The notes below the pieces were generated by a model. That model was not told the DNA's origin. It worked only from the letters and a program-made list of their open reading frames with translations, and ran no database searches. A DNA stretch of 64,000 nt from the NCBI RefSeq assembly GCF_001638985.1, contig NW_017265136.1, positions 2,092,269 to 2,156,268 on the forward strand. The letters run 5' to 3'. Below are positions 11,786 to 25,352 of this stretch, piece by piece (the first letter of the stretch is position 1; every line of letters starts with the position of its first letter). This DNA is from Phycomyces blakesleeanus NRRL 1555(-). Its lineage: Eukaryota > Mucoromycota > Mucoromycetes > Mucorales > Phycomycetaceae. The position numbers and the translations under genes are program-made.

Positions 11786-13364
11786 ATGGCTGATACAAAC
11801 GAACTCGATTTTTATGAAGTGGATGAGGCCTATGTGATTCAGAATTCAGCAATTCCGAATGCTGGCGAGATCACTTCTGCAGAACGCATGTTGTCTGCTT
11901 GTTCTGGCGGTGTGTTCACTACTTTGCTGAGTATGTACTGAATGTAGACGATGAGTGGATTATAAGCGAAAAATGTCAGATCAAAACAAGTTTGTGTAAA
12001 TTAACATAATGTTGCTTTTTTTTTAGTGACGCCACTCGATGTCGTCAAGGTACGAATGCAAAGCAGAGATGTACCCAAACGGGGACTTACTAGCACGGTC
12101 ACACCCGCATTGAATGGTGGAACTTTGGTAATTCAATTAAATTAAATAAAGTAAAATAGTAATATATAAATCCACACACAAAAACACAAAGACAGTTTAT
12201 ACGGATTGATACTTATGAACATGGACAATACTAGACAGTCATGAAGAGCATTATTCATGGAGAAGGGTTTTTTATGCTCTGGAGAGGACTATCAGCTGGT
12301 TTGGTTATGGCTGTCCCTTCAACCGTTATATACTTTGCTGGCTATGATTGGATGCGACAGCAGACTCAGAACTCTCGATTTGCCAACTCAGTTTTGCATG
12401 ACTCTTCGCCTCTCTGGGCTGGTGCACTTGCAAGAAGTAGGTTGGCATAAATTTACTTTCAACAGTACTATATACATAAGAAGAAATGATATTAAGAATA
12501 ATGTATACCAGTGCTGACAGCTACAACATTATGCATTAGTTGTGGCAGCAACTATAATCTCACCCCTTGAGTTATTTCGCACTCGGTTACAAGCAGCAGA
12601 AGGCAAGCATGGAGTGACAGGTAAACCAACATAAAGCAAAAGCAAAACAATATATGATGCTTTACTGACTTACATATTTATCTATACATACAAATTCTCA
12701 TAGGTGTATCAAAGGGCATTATTGAGATGGTAAAAAGAGATGGACCGACCTCTCTTTGGAGAGGAATCTCATCTACTCTATTGAGAGATGTGCCATTTTC
12801 TGGTAAAAAAGAATATTGCATGAAATCTCCTTAAATATCTAACTCTTAACTTTTGAATAGCATTTTACTGGATGGGCTACGAAAACATAAAACATCACTT
12901 ACAGTCAAGGCCTAGCTACAAGCATGACACAATGTCTAATTTCCAATCGTCTTTTATTGCCGGCGCTTCTTCTGGCATGGTAAGCAGTATTACTTAACAT
13001 GTTAAAAATGATATACCTCACAATATACATATATTTAATTTCTCTCTTCTTCTTCTTCTTTTAGCTTGCTTCTGTAGTCACAACTCCTTTTGATGTAATC
13101 AAGACTCAACGTCAGATTAGCTCAATAAAAGGTATACCTTTAGACTCAATCAAGGATCATATATATTGTTCTAACTCCCTTCGTACAGACATGCCGTTGA
13201 GCCGATTGATCAAAGATATCATTGCAAGCGAAGGCTACAAAGGCTTCTTTAGAGGAACTGCACCACGTGTCATCAAGGTTGCGCCTGGATGTGCCATCAT
13301 GATCTCAAGTTATGAGTTTGGTAAACTTGTATTTGCTGACAGGAGACGAGCAAAATCTACCTGA
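11786..13364 (+). CDS. MTM1: Mitochondrial carrier, Mtm1/SLC25A39-40 type
   Basis: Seven or more exons give a continuous frame from [12 protein letters not shown] to ...RRRAKST and TGA at 13362-13364. Three carrier repeats are visible, each with a P-x-[DE]-x-x-[KR] signature: PLDVVKVRM (about 12035), PLELFRTRL (about 12565) and PFDVIKTQR (about 13085). The sequences [26 protein letters not shown] and [20 protein letters not shown] match the Mtm1/SLC25A39 subgroup of inner-membrane carriers, linked to mitochondrial glutathione and manganese/iron homeostasis. Several introns break inside the signature segments, for example after LDVVK-containing exon 2. Exon 3 uses the acceptor TACTAG before ACAGTCATG, the only one keeping frame. 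Length and order match a full-length carrier. Confidence 0.88.
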
Positions 13365-13788
13365 ACCCATAGATTGTAATATTTGCTTCATATATATATA
13401 ATTGTATTTCTATTTCTATTATAAGATACGGGCTTTAATGACAAGAATTAGAGAGCCACACACACATACACACGCACATACATATATATATATATATATA
13501 ATCTACATAGGGGATATAATCCCCTCCTCTTCCCTCCCCCAAACTAGAATATTTACAGCATCAAATAATTACCATTTGCTGTCACGGTCGGAATCTTGCA
13601 TTAATTTGATAGTAAGATTCACATACTTTGCTGGTGAATATTGTGTTTTAGATGTACATGCACACACATACTCATACACTCAAACGCTTACAAGTCGATA
13701 AAACACATCGCTAAATTACTACTCATTCTGAAAACTTTATATTCACCGTGGTATGAGTCTCGAAACCAACCAATGCTAGGTTTTTTTG
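13365..13788. other. Intergenic with CA and TA microsatellites
   Basis: Contains a CA-rich tract near 13455-13480 and a TA tract near 13484-13500. No supported gene. Confidence 0.6.
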
Positions 13789-13796
13789 TATAAATA
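13789..13796 (+). promoter_or_regulatory. TATA-box-like element before MED1
   Basis: TATAAATA lies 97 bases upstream of the ATG at 13886. It supports that ATG over the later one at 14366, which has no such motif at a fitting distance. Confidence 0.4.
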
Positions 13797-13885
13797 AAAG
13801 ATACACATCTGGTTTAATAGATATAGCACAACCAAACCAACAAAGCTTTTTGTATTTATATATATATATAATCTTTCTATGCAAA

Positions 13886-16800
13886 ATGGTTCATTTTAAA
13901 GAGCACGACGACGAGTATACACTCGGTATATTAATCAAAGCTGTCTTTAAGACCGAGAGCTATACACGTCTTACCTTGGGTGGGTAAACCTTTTTTTCTT
14001 TTCTTTTCTTTAGAACCAAGATTATATAATTTTGGATAATATTTACTTTTTCTGTGTTATATTTTACTTGACGGCCTGTGAAATTTCCATTTATGATTTT
14101 GGTGTGTTTGCATTATTTCTGTATGAGCAAATATGAAGATTCTTTTGAATGAAACATTCATTGAATTTTAAAGACGTAAATGTTTTACATCTAATCCAGT
14201 TCTTTTTCTTCCTTTTGTCTCAAGCAGAAAATTCATGTCACTGCTTTTTTTTTTGTTCTATCTACTATATCTTTCTTTCTCATACGTGTACCCTTTTTTC
14301 TTCTTATTTTTTTCTTTCTTTATTCTTGTTTAACCCCTCTAAATGTATTTTTCTTAATAGACCTTATGTCCAAAACACCAGAACCTAAAAACGCAATCAG
14401 CACATCAGTGTTTAGGCTCCAAGAAACTTTACGGAATCTCAAGAGACAATGTCCAGCCCTCTTGAATTCTCAATCTAATTCACTCGATCCCGCATGTCCT
14501 GTCACTGCTGGCAATGGTAGACCATTATTTCTTTCTCATCTTTTTCTTTTGGGTTTTTACCAATTTACTCCAACCAATCTTGATTTAAAAAGCTAAATTC
14601 TATATAAATTGATTCGGTTCCAGAACTTCACGCCTTTGGAGCAGTAAATATCGACAAAGTGCGACAAGAGTTTACGAATCACATCAATTCCATTCGCACC
14701 ATTTGCTCTCAGTTCGAAACCGAAGTATTGGGAGATGTCATGAAGATGGGGTCAGGAGCAGACCCTGCATTCCGTAAACACTTTACTCATTTAAAAGTAA
14801 GGATACTTCTTTTTTCTTAAAATGAAAGAAAGCATATATATATATATCAACTTATTGTTGGGATTAGGAACAAGCACTTTTAGAGAGCACTGTATTGAAA
14901 GTAAAAGATACATTGAAACGTACGCAAGAATATTTGGATGAATCATTGGATAGTTCTGAAGAATCAAAGGCGAAAATCAAGATCCAAAAGATTGAGCATC
15001 TGGCTCAGTCTATTGGGTAAGAATCTTGCACACCAAAAGAAAAAAGAAACAGTGCCTGGGGGTTTTTTGTTGAATGTAAAGAACTTGGTTGCGAATAACC
15101 ATAATAATAGGCTAATGACATTTGTGGACTCATCGCAAAAGACTGCTTATGGAATTCCAATGACAACAATTACTCTTGGTGGAACTGTAATTGTGGTGGA
15201 TGTAATGTAGCAATTTAATAAGGTGAATAAGGTGAATAAGAGTACTAATGATAGATATATCAGATCGATATCGATAATACTGGCAGTGTATTGCGCGCAA
15301 AGGTGACATATGTATCAGAGGCACTCCAGAATGATCAGGATGAAAGAGTATGTTTTTTTTTTCTTTGGTTTTTAAAATTCTGGGGCGTTGATCGAAAGTG
15401 TATGTACTGATCTCTTTGTGTCTAGGTGGATAATATGCTGGCAGAGAATCTCCAATTGAAAAGCTTGAGTTTATTTAAACGTAACCTGGGAACATTGGCC
15501 CTCTTGGACCGTTTGAACGTCAAATATGCCCCTACAGACTTTTTCCTAATAACTAAATGGCTCTTAGCTGATCTTAAGGCTATTTACAGCCAAGAAGTGT
15601 AAGTAGAATACATCATTATTGAGTATTATTAAATTAAATATACTTGCGTGTATTATAGGCTGCTACTTGACGATGATTTGGCAAGTGTATTAATGGAGGG
15701 CCGTGGTATCCCGAGTTTGTATTTGGATCACCCGGGTGTGTCAATTTCTTACTGGATTGATAAAAAGTATGTGCTCGGTGGCGACTGGAAATCAGTACAG
15801 AAAAGCATAGACAGAGGTAATTTTTTGTTATATTCAATCAAGCACAAGTGGTTAGTTATACTAAAAAAAACAAATTTTACTGTAGATCAGAACAATCAAT
15901 TGCTTTACAAATCTCACAAACTGGACATTTCGTTTGAAGCCTCTCTTCACCCGCAACAGTTCTTACCTCCTTCAAGGACAAATTACTTGCTGGGGTTTGA
16001 TGAAACAGAAGATTCTGTTCAGGAAGGCGTTAATGGGTAAGAATAATAATATTACAAATAAGGGTAATAATAATAACATGGTTTTAATTTTTATTGGTTT
16101 TGGATGTTTAGAATGCATTACAAGATAGTCAAGGAAACAGAATTCCCCAAATTTATTGGCGCAATGAGATTTGTAAAGCCTTTGTCAACCCTTCCTGGAC
16201 TCCACTCAATTCCTGTACGATTTGTGGCAATTCTTGATCCACCTGTCCCGGCTTCTGACCTTATTGTCCAGAAGCTGATGAAAATCACCGGATTTTCTAA
16301 CGAAGGTACAAAAAAACAGCTTATATATATATGGTTGGTTGGTTGGTTGGTATAACTCATAATTTTTTTTATTTTATTTTTGGCAATAGATTCGAAAATC
16401 CAGACTACTACCACAAACCCAAGCTCTGATGCACTCTCATTAGAAGAACTACTAGTAAATATATCAACTAATAGTTTTAATTAGCTTTAGATTTACTTTG
16501 TTCGATGTTTTAATGCATGTATTGATTTGTGTAGGTTACTGACATCAAAAAGACAACAGATCAATCCAGTACAGAGCAAGAAAGTATATTCAAGACCAAT
16601 GGAAAACTGAGACTGGTAAGTAGATAGATATTGTACTTATACAGATAATTGAATGTTATGTTTACGTTTGTGTTGAGTAGAGTGTGGATAGTAGTAAAGA
16701 GCAGGTCTACAAATGGGCAGGATCTCAAAAAACATCTGGAAAACTTATTGACCGGATACCTTTCAATCATCCTGTTCAATTATTTAACATCATTCAGGTA

Positions 16801-17498
16801 AAGATTCATATATATATATATAATATAGCTACACTTTGGATTTAATGTTTAATAATATTTTTCTGGAATAGTGCCTTCGCCAACAGCAAATGTACAATAC
16901 TCTGTTTCAAAGCATATTCTATCAAACATCCCACAAATATACAGTTTTACCCACCAGCAATCAACACACATTGTCTCTTGACGAAATCCTTCAAGGTAAG
17001 TTCTTTTTATTTTATCTGTAGATTGCTATTATTGTTTGGATAATCTAATTTAATACGCTTACTACTTTAGAAGGTTCTGCAGATACTTGCTTACACATTG
17101 AAGTTACGTCTATCAACAATCCTCATACACTCCACCTCACACTGTCTCTACCACCTACTCATCCATTGTCACCACTTGTATTGATTCCATTGGCTATCAG
17201 CATTCCAATTGATACACCCACACGTCCTGTAGTCCGCTTAGACCAGCACGATCCTTTATCTGGAACTCAAACCAATCAAGCCATAGGCTGGAATACGTTT
17301 GTATTTGATGAAGACAAGATGACCCGGGTAATACAGACTGGATACAGTATTCCACTTCTTATTCGATGGCTGTGGAACCGAATTGAATCGAATCAAAACA
17401 ATTTGAAGACCAAGGAAGAACTCAGTTTGAAGAGACCATGCGAAGATTCATTGTTATGGAAAGAGGAAAAGTACATGAAGATGGATATAAGCGGTTAA
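13886..17498 (+). CDS. MED1: Mediator complex subunit 1 (MED1)
   Basis: A long multi-exon gene whose exon phases all close, ending ...EEKYMKMDISG and TAA at 17496-17498. After a basic N-terminus it has the MED1 domain pattern: IDKVRQEFTNHINSI, LAQSIGLMTFVDSS, ITLGGTVIVVDIDIDNTGSV, then QLKSLSLFKRNLGTLALL and the later MHYKIVKETEFPKFIGAM block. MED1 belongs to the middle module of Mediator and passes activator signals to RNA polymerase II. The start is uncertain. The ATG at 13886 (MVHFKEHDDEYTLG) joins exon 14361 only with a GTGGGT donor at 13980 and a 381-nt intron, far longer than the others. The alternative is ATG 14366 (MSKTPEPKNAIS), preceded by a CT-rich tract typical of fungal promoters. 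Exons include 14361-14515, about 14625-14796, about 15110-15200 and about 15426-15600. Confidence 0.78.
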
Positions 17499-20400
17499 AT
17501 CTCTCTATATTTATTCCTCTCTCTCTCTCTCTCTCCTTTTCGTTCGTTTGTTGTGTGTGTATATGTGTAGAGAGAGAGAGAGTTTGAGCTACAGAGAGAA
17601 TTTCTAAATTTTGGAGGTATTTTTTTTAAAATAACAATAACAATAATATAGTATAGTGCAATGTGATATAATGTAATATAATACAATACAATAATAATAT
17701 AGCGGCAGATTTTATGGCAAATACCAATATAGAATCATAATAAAAAAAAGGGAAAAATACAAGAGTAAATCCATCTCTTTTTTAATGAGACGATTTATTT
17801 TACTTCATATCAATAGATAAATAGATATACTGTTTAGTACTTATAAAACAAACCGTTTTATTTGAACTTTTTCTATTGAATAAATGCTCATGAGGCTTTC
17901 TAGTCATTATCTACACGTATTTATTTATTTATTTTAAAATTAAGTCTTGCTACTATCATCCGGCTTGGTGATTGCTTACTCATCTCTGTTAGAACAGTAT
18001 TATAGGTTAAGTAAAATTAACAGTTATTCGGTTTTTTATTTATTTATTTGCACCTTAAATTACTTATTAATAAATTTAAAAAAAAACAAGCATGGAATCT
18101 ACCTTGTTCAATTTGGATTTTTTGAAATGTTTCTTTTATTGGGGAGAGTTTTCTTTTTCTTTTCTTTTTTTTTTATTAGGAGAAGAAAATGACCATTTTC
18201 ATATTATATTTAAGTTTGATTTCTTCTAGTGATCTTATTCTTTGTTGTTATTTTTATTCTGCTTTAAGCATAGACCATTAATCAATACAAACTATATTCA
18301 TATATATATATTAAAGGTTAAGAGTTAAAGTCAATAGGGGTTGGGGGGATTTCTTGATACAAGTTTCCAAAATATTTATATATTTATTTATACTTATATT
18401 TATAGTGTTTCTTGTATATAACAAATAAATAAAATGGGGGGGAAGGGGAGAGGGTTAGAATGTGTTTGTTAAAGCGACTCGAATCTATTAATATTAATCA
18501 AAAGGCATTTATTGTCCCAATCTCCGTTTTCCTTGCTTTCATTCTAACAAAGTCTTTTTGGTTGTAAGATATCCAATATGCCCGTAAAAAACCAATTTTG
18601 AGCAATGATTCTTTGTTTTTCTGATCACGATTGACAAAATAGTACATATTAAACAACAACAATGGCTAATGTCCAATACACAATACATACTATATACGTG
18701 TGTATGTTTGTGTAATGTATGTGCTTATTGAAATTTGATTTATTGTTAAAATATATATGTATGTATGCATTTCCCCACAATTAATGAAAGTATAATAATA
18801 TATGTTAAGATTAAAACTACAAAGTATATACATAAATTGTTTAGGGATTTCTGCAAGGTATTTTAATTTATTCAGCAATTCTACTTCACCTTTTCTTGGT
18901 ACTTTGCCTTTAACCAATAATTACTTGTAAATCAGCAGGACAATATTTATTTATTTATTTATTTAATTTTTTGGCTCTGTGTTCTTTGACTAACTTTGAT
19001 AATCTTATAACATGATCTTTAGATAATATTATTTTTTTCAGATACTGCTGATTTTAATAATAGTCAAATAAGTCTTAATGTCCCCCAGGAAGATTATATG
19101 AAACGATTCTTGTACACATAAAGAAAATCATTGGCTCTATTAAAGACTAAATACAGCATCTAAAAGAAGAAGAGAATTTAGAGTAATTGAGACGTTGTTA
19201 AAAACTGTTTTGATTGGTTATTATTTATTTATTCTGAACAGCTAATATTTTATTTATTCCTTGCAAAGTTTGCTAATGATTCCCAAAAATAGTATGTGTA
19301 GCAGGAGCAGTTGCGGCAGCAACAGTGGTAATGTTAATGGTAATAATAATGGTGGTAATGCTAGTAGTAGTGGTGATATTACGATATAATGATTGGATTT
19401 TTGGCTTCAACAGATTGCTTTGTATACATACCTGATATATACATATTTTTCTCACGAATGAAGTATCCGGCTTTACACCAAAGATGAAATAAAGAAATGC
19501 GAGGGATTTTTGTGGACATACAATCTCTTAATTTTTGTGGGGTCAATTTTATCATTATCAAAATTAGTACAAGTGTTATCTTTGAGATATATATATATAT
19601 ATATAAAGAAAGATCTTGGTGCTTCGATCTGGATATCCAAATATATCAATTGTGGAATTGATGAATAAAGAAAAATAATCTCTCTGTGTATGTTCTTGAC
19701 TCAAATTTCCTTAAATAATAATAACAAAAATAATAAAAAGAAACCTTTTCTTTTCTATTTATCTCTGTATCCATATCTTTATATGAGCCGATGTTTTTAA
19801 CGGATAAAGCTGATAACTAAAAAGAGATAGAGGTATAGATAGATAGAAGGAAAACACCCCTTTTGCTATTACTATCATTATTATTACGGTTACGGTTTCG
19901 TTATTCCTTTCTATTTTGTAGGATAAACGCCGGTGTAATAAAAACCGATTATTATAAATATAGATGAAACACAATAGATAGGGTTGGGTGAATCACCGAG
20001 GCTTTGAAAAAAAAATGAAAGAATGAATGAAAGAATGAAAGATTATAGGTAAACTCCCATTAAGGCAACTTTTTCTATTTTCGTATCATAGAGATAATAA
20101 ATATCATCACCATAGTTACCATAGTCACCATAGTTACCAGCACTGTCATAGTTAATTATATCCTAAAGATGTAGAAAGATCAAGATAAGATCCCACTAAA
20201 TGTTGTCATGGTTTTTTATTTTTATTTTTATTTTCATTTTTTATAATTAACTTTAAAATAAATAAATCTGTAACTGTTGTACTTGTGCTTGTACTTGTGT
20301 TTGTACTTGTGTTTGTACCAGCGCCAGTACCAGTGCCAGAATTACTATTAAATGCTTCCAAAAATCAAACACAAGAAATACGCATTTGTTTAAAAGATAT

Positions 20401-21272
20401 AAAGTCGAAACTAGCTCACTACGGGAAAAAGAATGCGCGTCCAGGGGTGTGTTTGTGAAAGAAAGAAAAGAAACCTATTAAAATCGCCCTTTTTTTACAC
20501 ATACATATATCTGACCATTTTTATTTCATCTTATAAAAAAGAAGAAGAAAAATCACACACAAAAAAGACCTTTAAATGAGATATAAATATAAATAAAAGA
20601 AAAATGCCTATCCTACCTAATTTTTATTAACAAAGAAGAATACATGTGTTTTCTATTATTTCTTATAAGAGAAAGTAATATAAAATTATATACACACCAA
20701 TGCACATATCTACATATAAATATAAATTTATACATGTATGCATGTATGCATGTATGTACAAGATGTCAAAAGTTATTATTGAAGATACGCGTTTACAAGC
20801 TGGTTACTCAAATCAATATTCAAATCAAGTGAACATACCGCTTGAACTTATTATACACAATTAAATTGTAATATACATACATTTACATATGCAATCATAT
20901 ATATGTATATTAAAGTTAAAATCTCCCACTTATTTCTAAGCAAATTTTAGCTCAATATTAGGGTTGGTGTAAACAACACAATTTTTTTTTATCTTTTTTT
21001 TTTGGTTCACACTTGAAATATATATTACACTACAGCCAAAGGCTGCTGTCTTGGCCAGGGTATGACTGCTAAAAGACGGTGATTTCCAATTCACAAAACA
21101 ACACTACCCCATTAAAGCCGGGACGTCAAAAATAAAAACAAAAAATAAAAAAACAAGTCAAAAAAAAAATAGAAAGAAAGATAGAAAACCAAAGGGGCAC
21201 ACACATACATACTTTCTTTTTTTTTGTAAGAATTATTCTTGGTTTGAAAGTAGTCAAATCAGTCCAGTCATC
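17499..21272. other. 3.8-kb AT-rich gene desert
   Basis: Only low-complexity sequence is seen: CT and GA runs near 17518-17582, poly-T and TTTA runs, degenerate triplet repeats (19310-19380), CCATAGT-type repeats (20110-20145) and TTGTACTTGTG-type repeats (20278-20335). A CACTACGGGAAAAAG string at 20418 resembles the end of the repeat element at 48 kb. No tRNA or protein gene could be supported. Confidence 0.55.
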
Positions 21273-22210
21273 ATGAGAAAGCCCATTTACTCCTTGTCAC
21301 GAAAACTTGGACGCATGTCCTGGAACAAATACAACTTGTTCAACATTGCCCAAAAGGAACTTCCCTACCTTACCACCAAAACTCTTTTCCAGCAGAAATG
21401 GCTTGCTAAGAGAGAAACTCGTGCTTACCACGGAGACGAAGTTACCGAACGTCAATTCAAGAGCAAATTCTTTGATGCAAAGTTGCCCACCATCAATGTC
21501 GCTTCTCAGACTGTTCCCCACGCCCCTGTAGCCGTATTGACTTTTGCCGAGTTGGAGAGACGTCTGGACTTTGTTGTTTTCCGATCCAACTTCTGTCCCT
21601 CTGTCTACGCAGCCCGTCAATTGTGCGTTCACGGCAAAGTTAAGGTTAACGGAAAAAAGGTAATGATGATTAATTCCGTGTAATTAGCAAAATTATAGCA
21701 AAATTTGCAGTTGCAGATGTAACTGTAGCTAGAATAATATATTCTACAATGGGACCAATCCACTAATGAATTTATAAAAAAATGTAAAACACAAAAAATG
21801 TATTTGTATATTCATGTATACCCATACGCATACAACACAAACAACACAACATCATACACACACACACACACGCACACGCACACGCATACGCATACGCATA
21901 CGCACATACACATCATACAAAAAAGTTGGCTTTCCCTTCGCATAAGCTCAAGGACGGCGATGTGATTACTGTCGACCCTCACGCTATTCAGATGCTCAAG
22001 GGTGAAAAGGGAACCGAATTGAACTTTGAACCCAAGCCCTTTTCTCAGCCATTCTTGTTTGTACCTGAATATCTCGAGGTCAACTACAACACCTGTCAGA
22101 CAGTCTTTTTACGGTCACCAATTTCCCGCCCCGGTCGCTCCGAAATTCCTTCGCCATTCCCCCCAGAGATGCACTCCTTGGCATACGAGTACTATGCTAG
22201 AAACAAGTAA
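21273..22210 (+). CDS. NAM9: Mitochondrial ribosomal protein uS4m
   Basis: Two exons, 21273-21659 and 21926-22210, give 223 residues from [20 protein letters not shown] to AYEYYARNK. The first exon has the uS4 N-terminus. Residues about 88-146 form the S4 RNA-binding fold ([31 protein letters not shown], then [11 protein letters not shown] across the splice). The C-terminal extension ([20 protein letters not shown]) is typical of mitochondrial Nam9/MrpS4 and not of the cytosolic protein. The 266-nt intron is longer than usual here and is filled with CA/CG dinucleotide repeats (21858-21905). uS4m is an early-binding protein of the mitochondrial small ribosomal subunit. Confidence 0.88.
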
Positions 22211-22504
22211 AATTCCAACAAAAGCAGACGCAAACGCTAACGTAAACGCACATGCATACGCAAATATACACAAATACACATATACGTATACGTATATGCA
22301 TACGAACACGCACACGCACACGCATACAAAAGCAGAAGAAAAAGAAGACACTTATTATAAAAAGAAAAAGAAAGAAAGAAAGAAAAAAATGTATAAAGAA
22401 ATATCAACCAAACAAGCAAGAGAAAAGAGAGAATGATGGAAAATGTCACTGTCACTGTCACCAGAATATACAATTCACACATTTTACACACAAACGAAGA
22501 ACTA

Positions 22505-22692
22505 TGAAACTTAGTGAATGAATGAGTGAGTTAATGAAGGAATGAGTGAATGAGTGAGCAAATGAATGAATTAGTGAATTAATGAGTGAGTGAGTGAGTG
22601 AGTGAATGAATGAGTGAATGTGAATTAGTGAGTGAATGAATGAATGAATGAATGAATGAATGAATGAATGAATGAATGAATGAATGAGTGAG
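22505..22692 (+). repeat. GAATGAGT/GAATGAAT tandem array
   Basis: About 190 bases of degenerate 4-mer and 8-mer repeats (GAATGAGTGA, then nearly pure GAAT from about 22633 to 22684). A simple-sequence array with no gene in it. Confidence 0.85.
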
Positions 22693-23660
22693 TGAACGAA
22701 TTATTAGTAAGATAATTTTTTCTTCTATAGAATATACACTATGTTTTTATTTATTTATTTTTGTTTCAAAAAAGAAACAGCGTATTGTATTGTAATGTGT
22801 GTGGTCTGTTTAGTGGTTTGTGACACGGTCTACAAGACCACGAGTTGAGGAAAAGACAAGATTGATAATGATGGTGATGGTGATGTCGATGGCATTGGTG
22901 TACAATACCAGACATCTAAAGATAATATTATTATTATTATTATTATTATTTTGGGGGGAATAGGATAATCGATGAGACATATTTGTATGTACCGATTGAA
23001 TGTATATAAGAATATTAATTCTTTCTTCTTGGATTGTATTTCCTTGAACTTCTTAAACTGACAGAATCTGTACCAGAAATGGTAGTAGACCCGAGACGGA
23101 AAATCAGATGACCTTGTCTACACACTCGATTCTGATGTGATTGGAGCATCGATACTACTTGTAACTCTCTTTATATGTATATATAGCTTTTATTACTATT
23201 ACTATTACCATTACTATTAATTCTATTGTTTTGATTAGAAATCTAGAAATGTTCCAGAAAGGTCGATTATATATACATACATACATTATTATTCTTCTTT
23301 CTCTTTGGCCCAAAATATCTAATGAATCTTACTATACTGTACTGTACTGTACTGTATTGTACTGGTATTGTCATTTTTGCATGTTTACCTTTATTTTTAG
23401 TGTTAATGTTAATGTTAATGGTAGAATTATCATTAATGATATTTTAACTGTCAAAAAATATCAATGTATTGTTATTATAAAAAAGATCGCGCGCTTTGTA
23501 AATTACTAAAAGAGAAGAGAGAAAGGAAAGCATATTCTACATAGTACTTCAAGCATCACTATCACTATAATTATAACCATCATCATCCATAATCGTCGTT
23601 ATCCTTAATAACAATGATAATTTAAAACACGTTTTTTTTGCTATTTTCTTAGAGATCTGA

Positions 23661-23740
23661 GCTGGTCCGTACTACACTTGTGATGTAGCGTGGTTCTTCC
23701 GCCAAAGCGCTTCATTTCAGAGCGCGTACAATACGGCAAC
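23661..23740 (+). ncRNA. Candidate structured RNA in a GC-rich island
   Basis: Within an AT-rich desert this 80-base patch is GC-rich and can fold as a closed multi-branch structure. The outer stem is CCGTA (23667-23671) with TACGG (23732-23736). Hairpin CTACA/TGTAG lies at 23672-23688, GTGG/CCGC at 23690-23702, and GCGCT/AGCGC at 23707-23725. It lacks the T-arm GTTCRA, so it is not a standard tRNA. Clear C/D or H/ACA boxes are not seen. The stems are short and could be chance. Confidence 0.25.
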
Positions 23741-24665
23741 TAATAGATTATGATATATTATTATATATTTAATAAAAAAAAAAATAACAGCGAAATCCTT
23801 CAATTGTATTCTGTTCACGGGCATAAAATATTAGATTCCAAAAGAAGCGCTCAAGCCGTTTGGCTATAATTATATTCATTCATTCATTCCTATACCCAAT
23901 TAAATATATATATATAATGAAGCTGTCAGTAAGATAGTAGTAACAATAATTTTTATAATGATCATCTTACTGTAGTCCATCTTTTTTTTAAAAGAAAAAA
24001 ATCTATAAAATATGAAAAGGCAGTTGATAATTATGTAGTCTAAAGGAATAAAGTGTAAATAGGACTAGTATTACATTCTTTACTGTTTGTTTGTTTTTTT
24101 TTTTGCTATGTGTGTTAATGTGCGCGCACGTAGAATATTTTATTCTTTTATATAATTATATGGATTTCAAACATGTTAATTAGTTCTAGAAATGCTTTTA
24201 GCTATTGTTGTAATTGAATTAATTAGTGTGTAAAAATAAAAGTAAAAATAATATATATATCAAACTGGCTCTCTTAACCACCTCTTTTGAGCGCTCATAA
24301 ATAAGAATCAAAACTACCCAATGATGAAGAACTAATGACCGTTGCGGCCATAAATTCAAGGATCTTGTATAACGTGTGTCTGCGTTTGCGTTTGTGTTCG
24401 AGTTCGAGTTTGTGTTTGTGTTCGTGTTTGTGTTCGTGTTTGTGGTAGAGGTCGTGTATGGTTTAGGAGAAGTGGGCGGCGAAGGTGAATGAATCAAGTC
24501 AATGAATGAATGAGTGTTATTTTTTTGGGGGGAGACAAGAGGAGAAGAGAAGAGTGCCGAAAGAAAAGGTGTGGGGATACACGGCTAAATAGCTTCGTGT
24601 CAGAATGACTTGTACAGGATTGTGAAACTGCGTCACACACCTTTATATATAAATATATATACAAA

Positions 24666-24696
<31 letters not shown>

Positions 24697-25352
24697 GTTG
24701 TGTACGACAAGGTTCGTTGGTGTGACCGAATCTACACAGTGATCGCTGGGTTGAAGGATAAAATGATACTAATTTTATATATATATATATATCTATATCT
24801 GTGTGTGTATTATTATATCTGTAGGTTGTTCCAAGGAGCTTTGTACACCGGATCTATATATCTCTAATAGCTCTTTATTTTGATTTTTTTTGCTAGTGTC
24901 TTTTTCTTCTTAATATAATAATATCTTATAATACACCCACACACGTTTCTCTTCATTAGAAACGTTTATATAAATTATGTATGGCGCCAAGCCATTCAAA
25001 GACAAATCCAATGAACATTACATGTATAAATACAAATACAAATATAAATATAATTATTTAAGTAACAAGAATTGAAACATTTTATTACTATTATTATTAA
25101 AAAGAATATAAGATAAAAAAAAATAACTAGAACTAAGTGTAGATACTAAGAATAAATATCAATTATAATAATAACAGCAGTAATGAGAATGGGAATGATA
25201 ATAACGAGGGCTAAAGAACTGATAATAAGATGTCCAGCAAGTCTGTATAAAGGATTTGCCCTCTCCTTTATCTTTTCTCATATTTTTTGTATGCGCGTGT
25301 GTGTGTGTGTTGGGTTTGGGTTAATTGGTTTTGAACGCTTTTGACTCTTACG

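Larger units (their letters stand above)
22211..25352. other. 3.1-kb repeat-rich desert
   Basis: Contains CA/TACG-type repeats (22230-22330), the GAATGAGT array (annotated apart), a TTA run (22926-22952), a CTGTA run (23334-23362), GTTCGTGTTT repeats (24380-24445) and a TG run (24667-24698). Apart from the GC-rich island at 23661-23740 I see nothing functional. Its distal part is the 3' region of the cystinosin gene. Confidence 0.55.

Noticed and set aside
22505..22692. CRISPR-like array
   Set aside because: Four-base simple repeats with no spacers, in a eukaryotic genome.
23661..23740. tRNA gene
   Set aside because: No GTTCRA T-arm, arms of wrong length and no anticodon-type seven-base loop.
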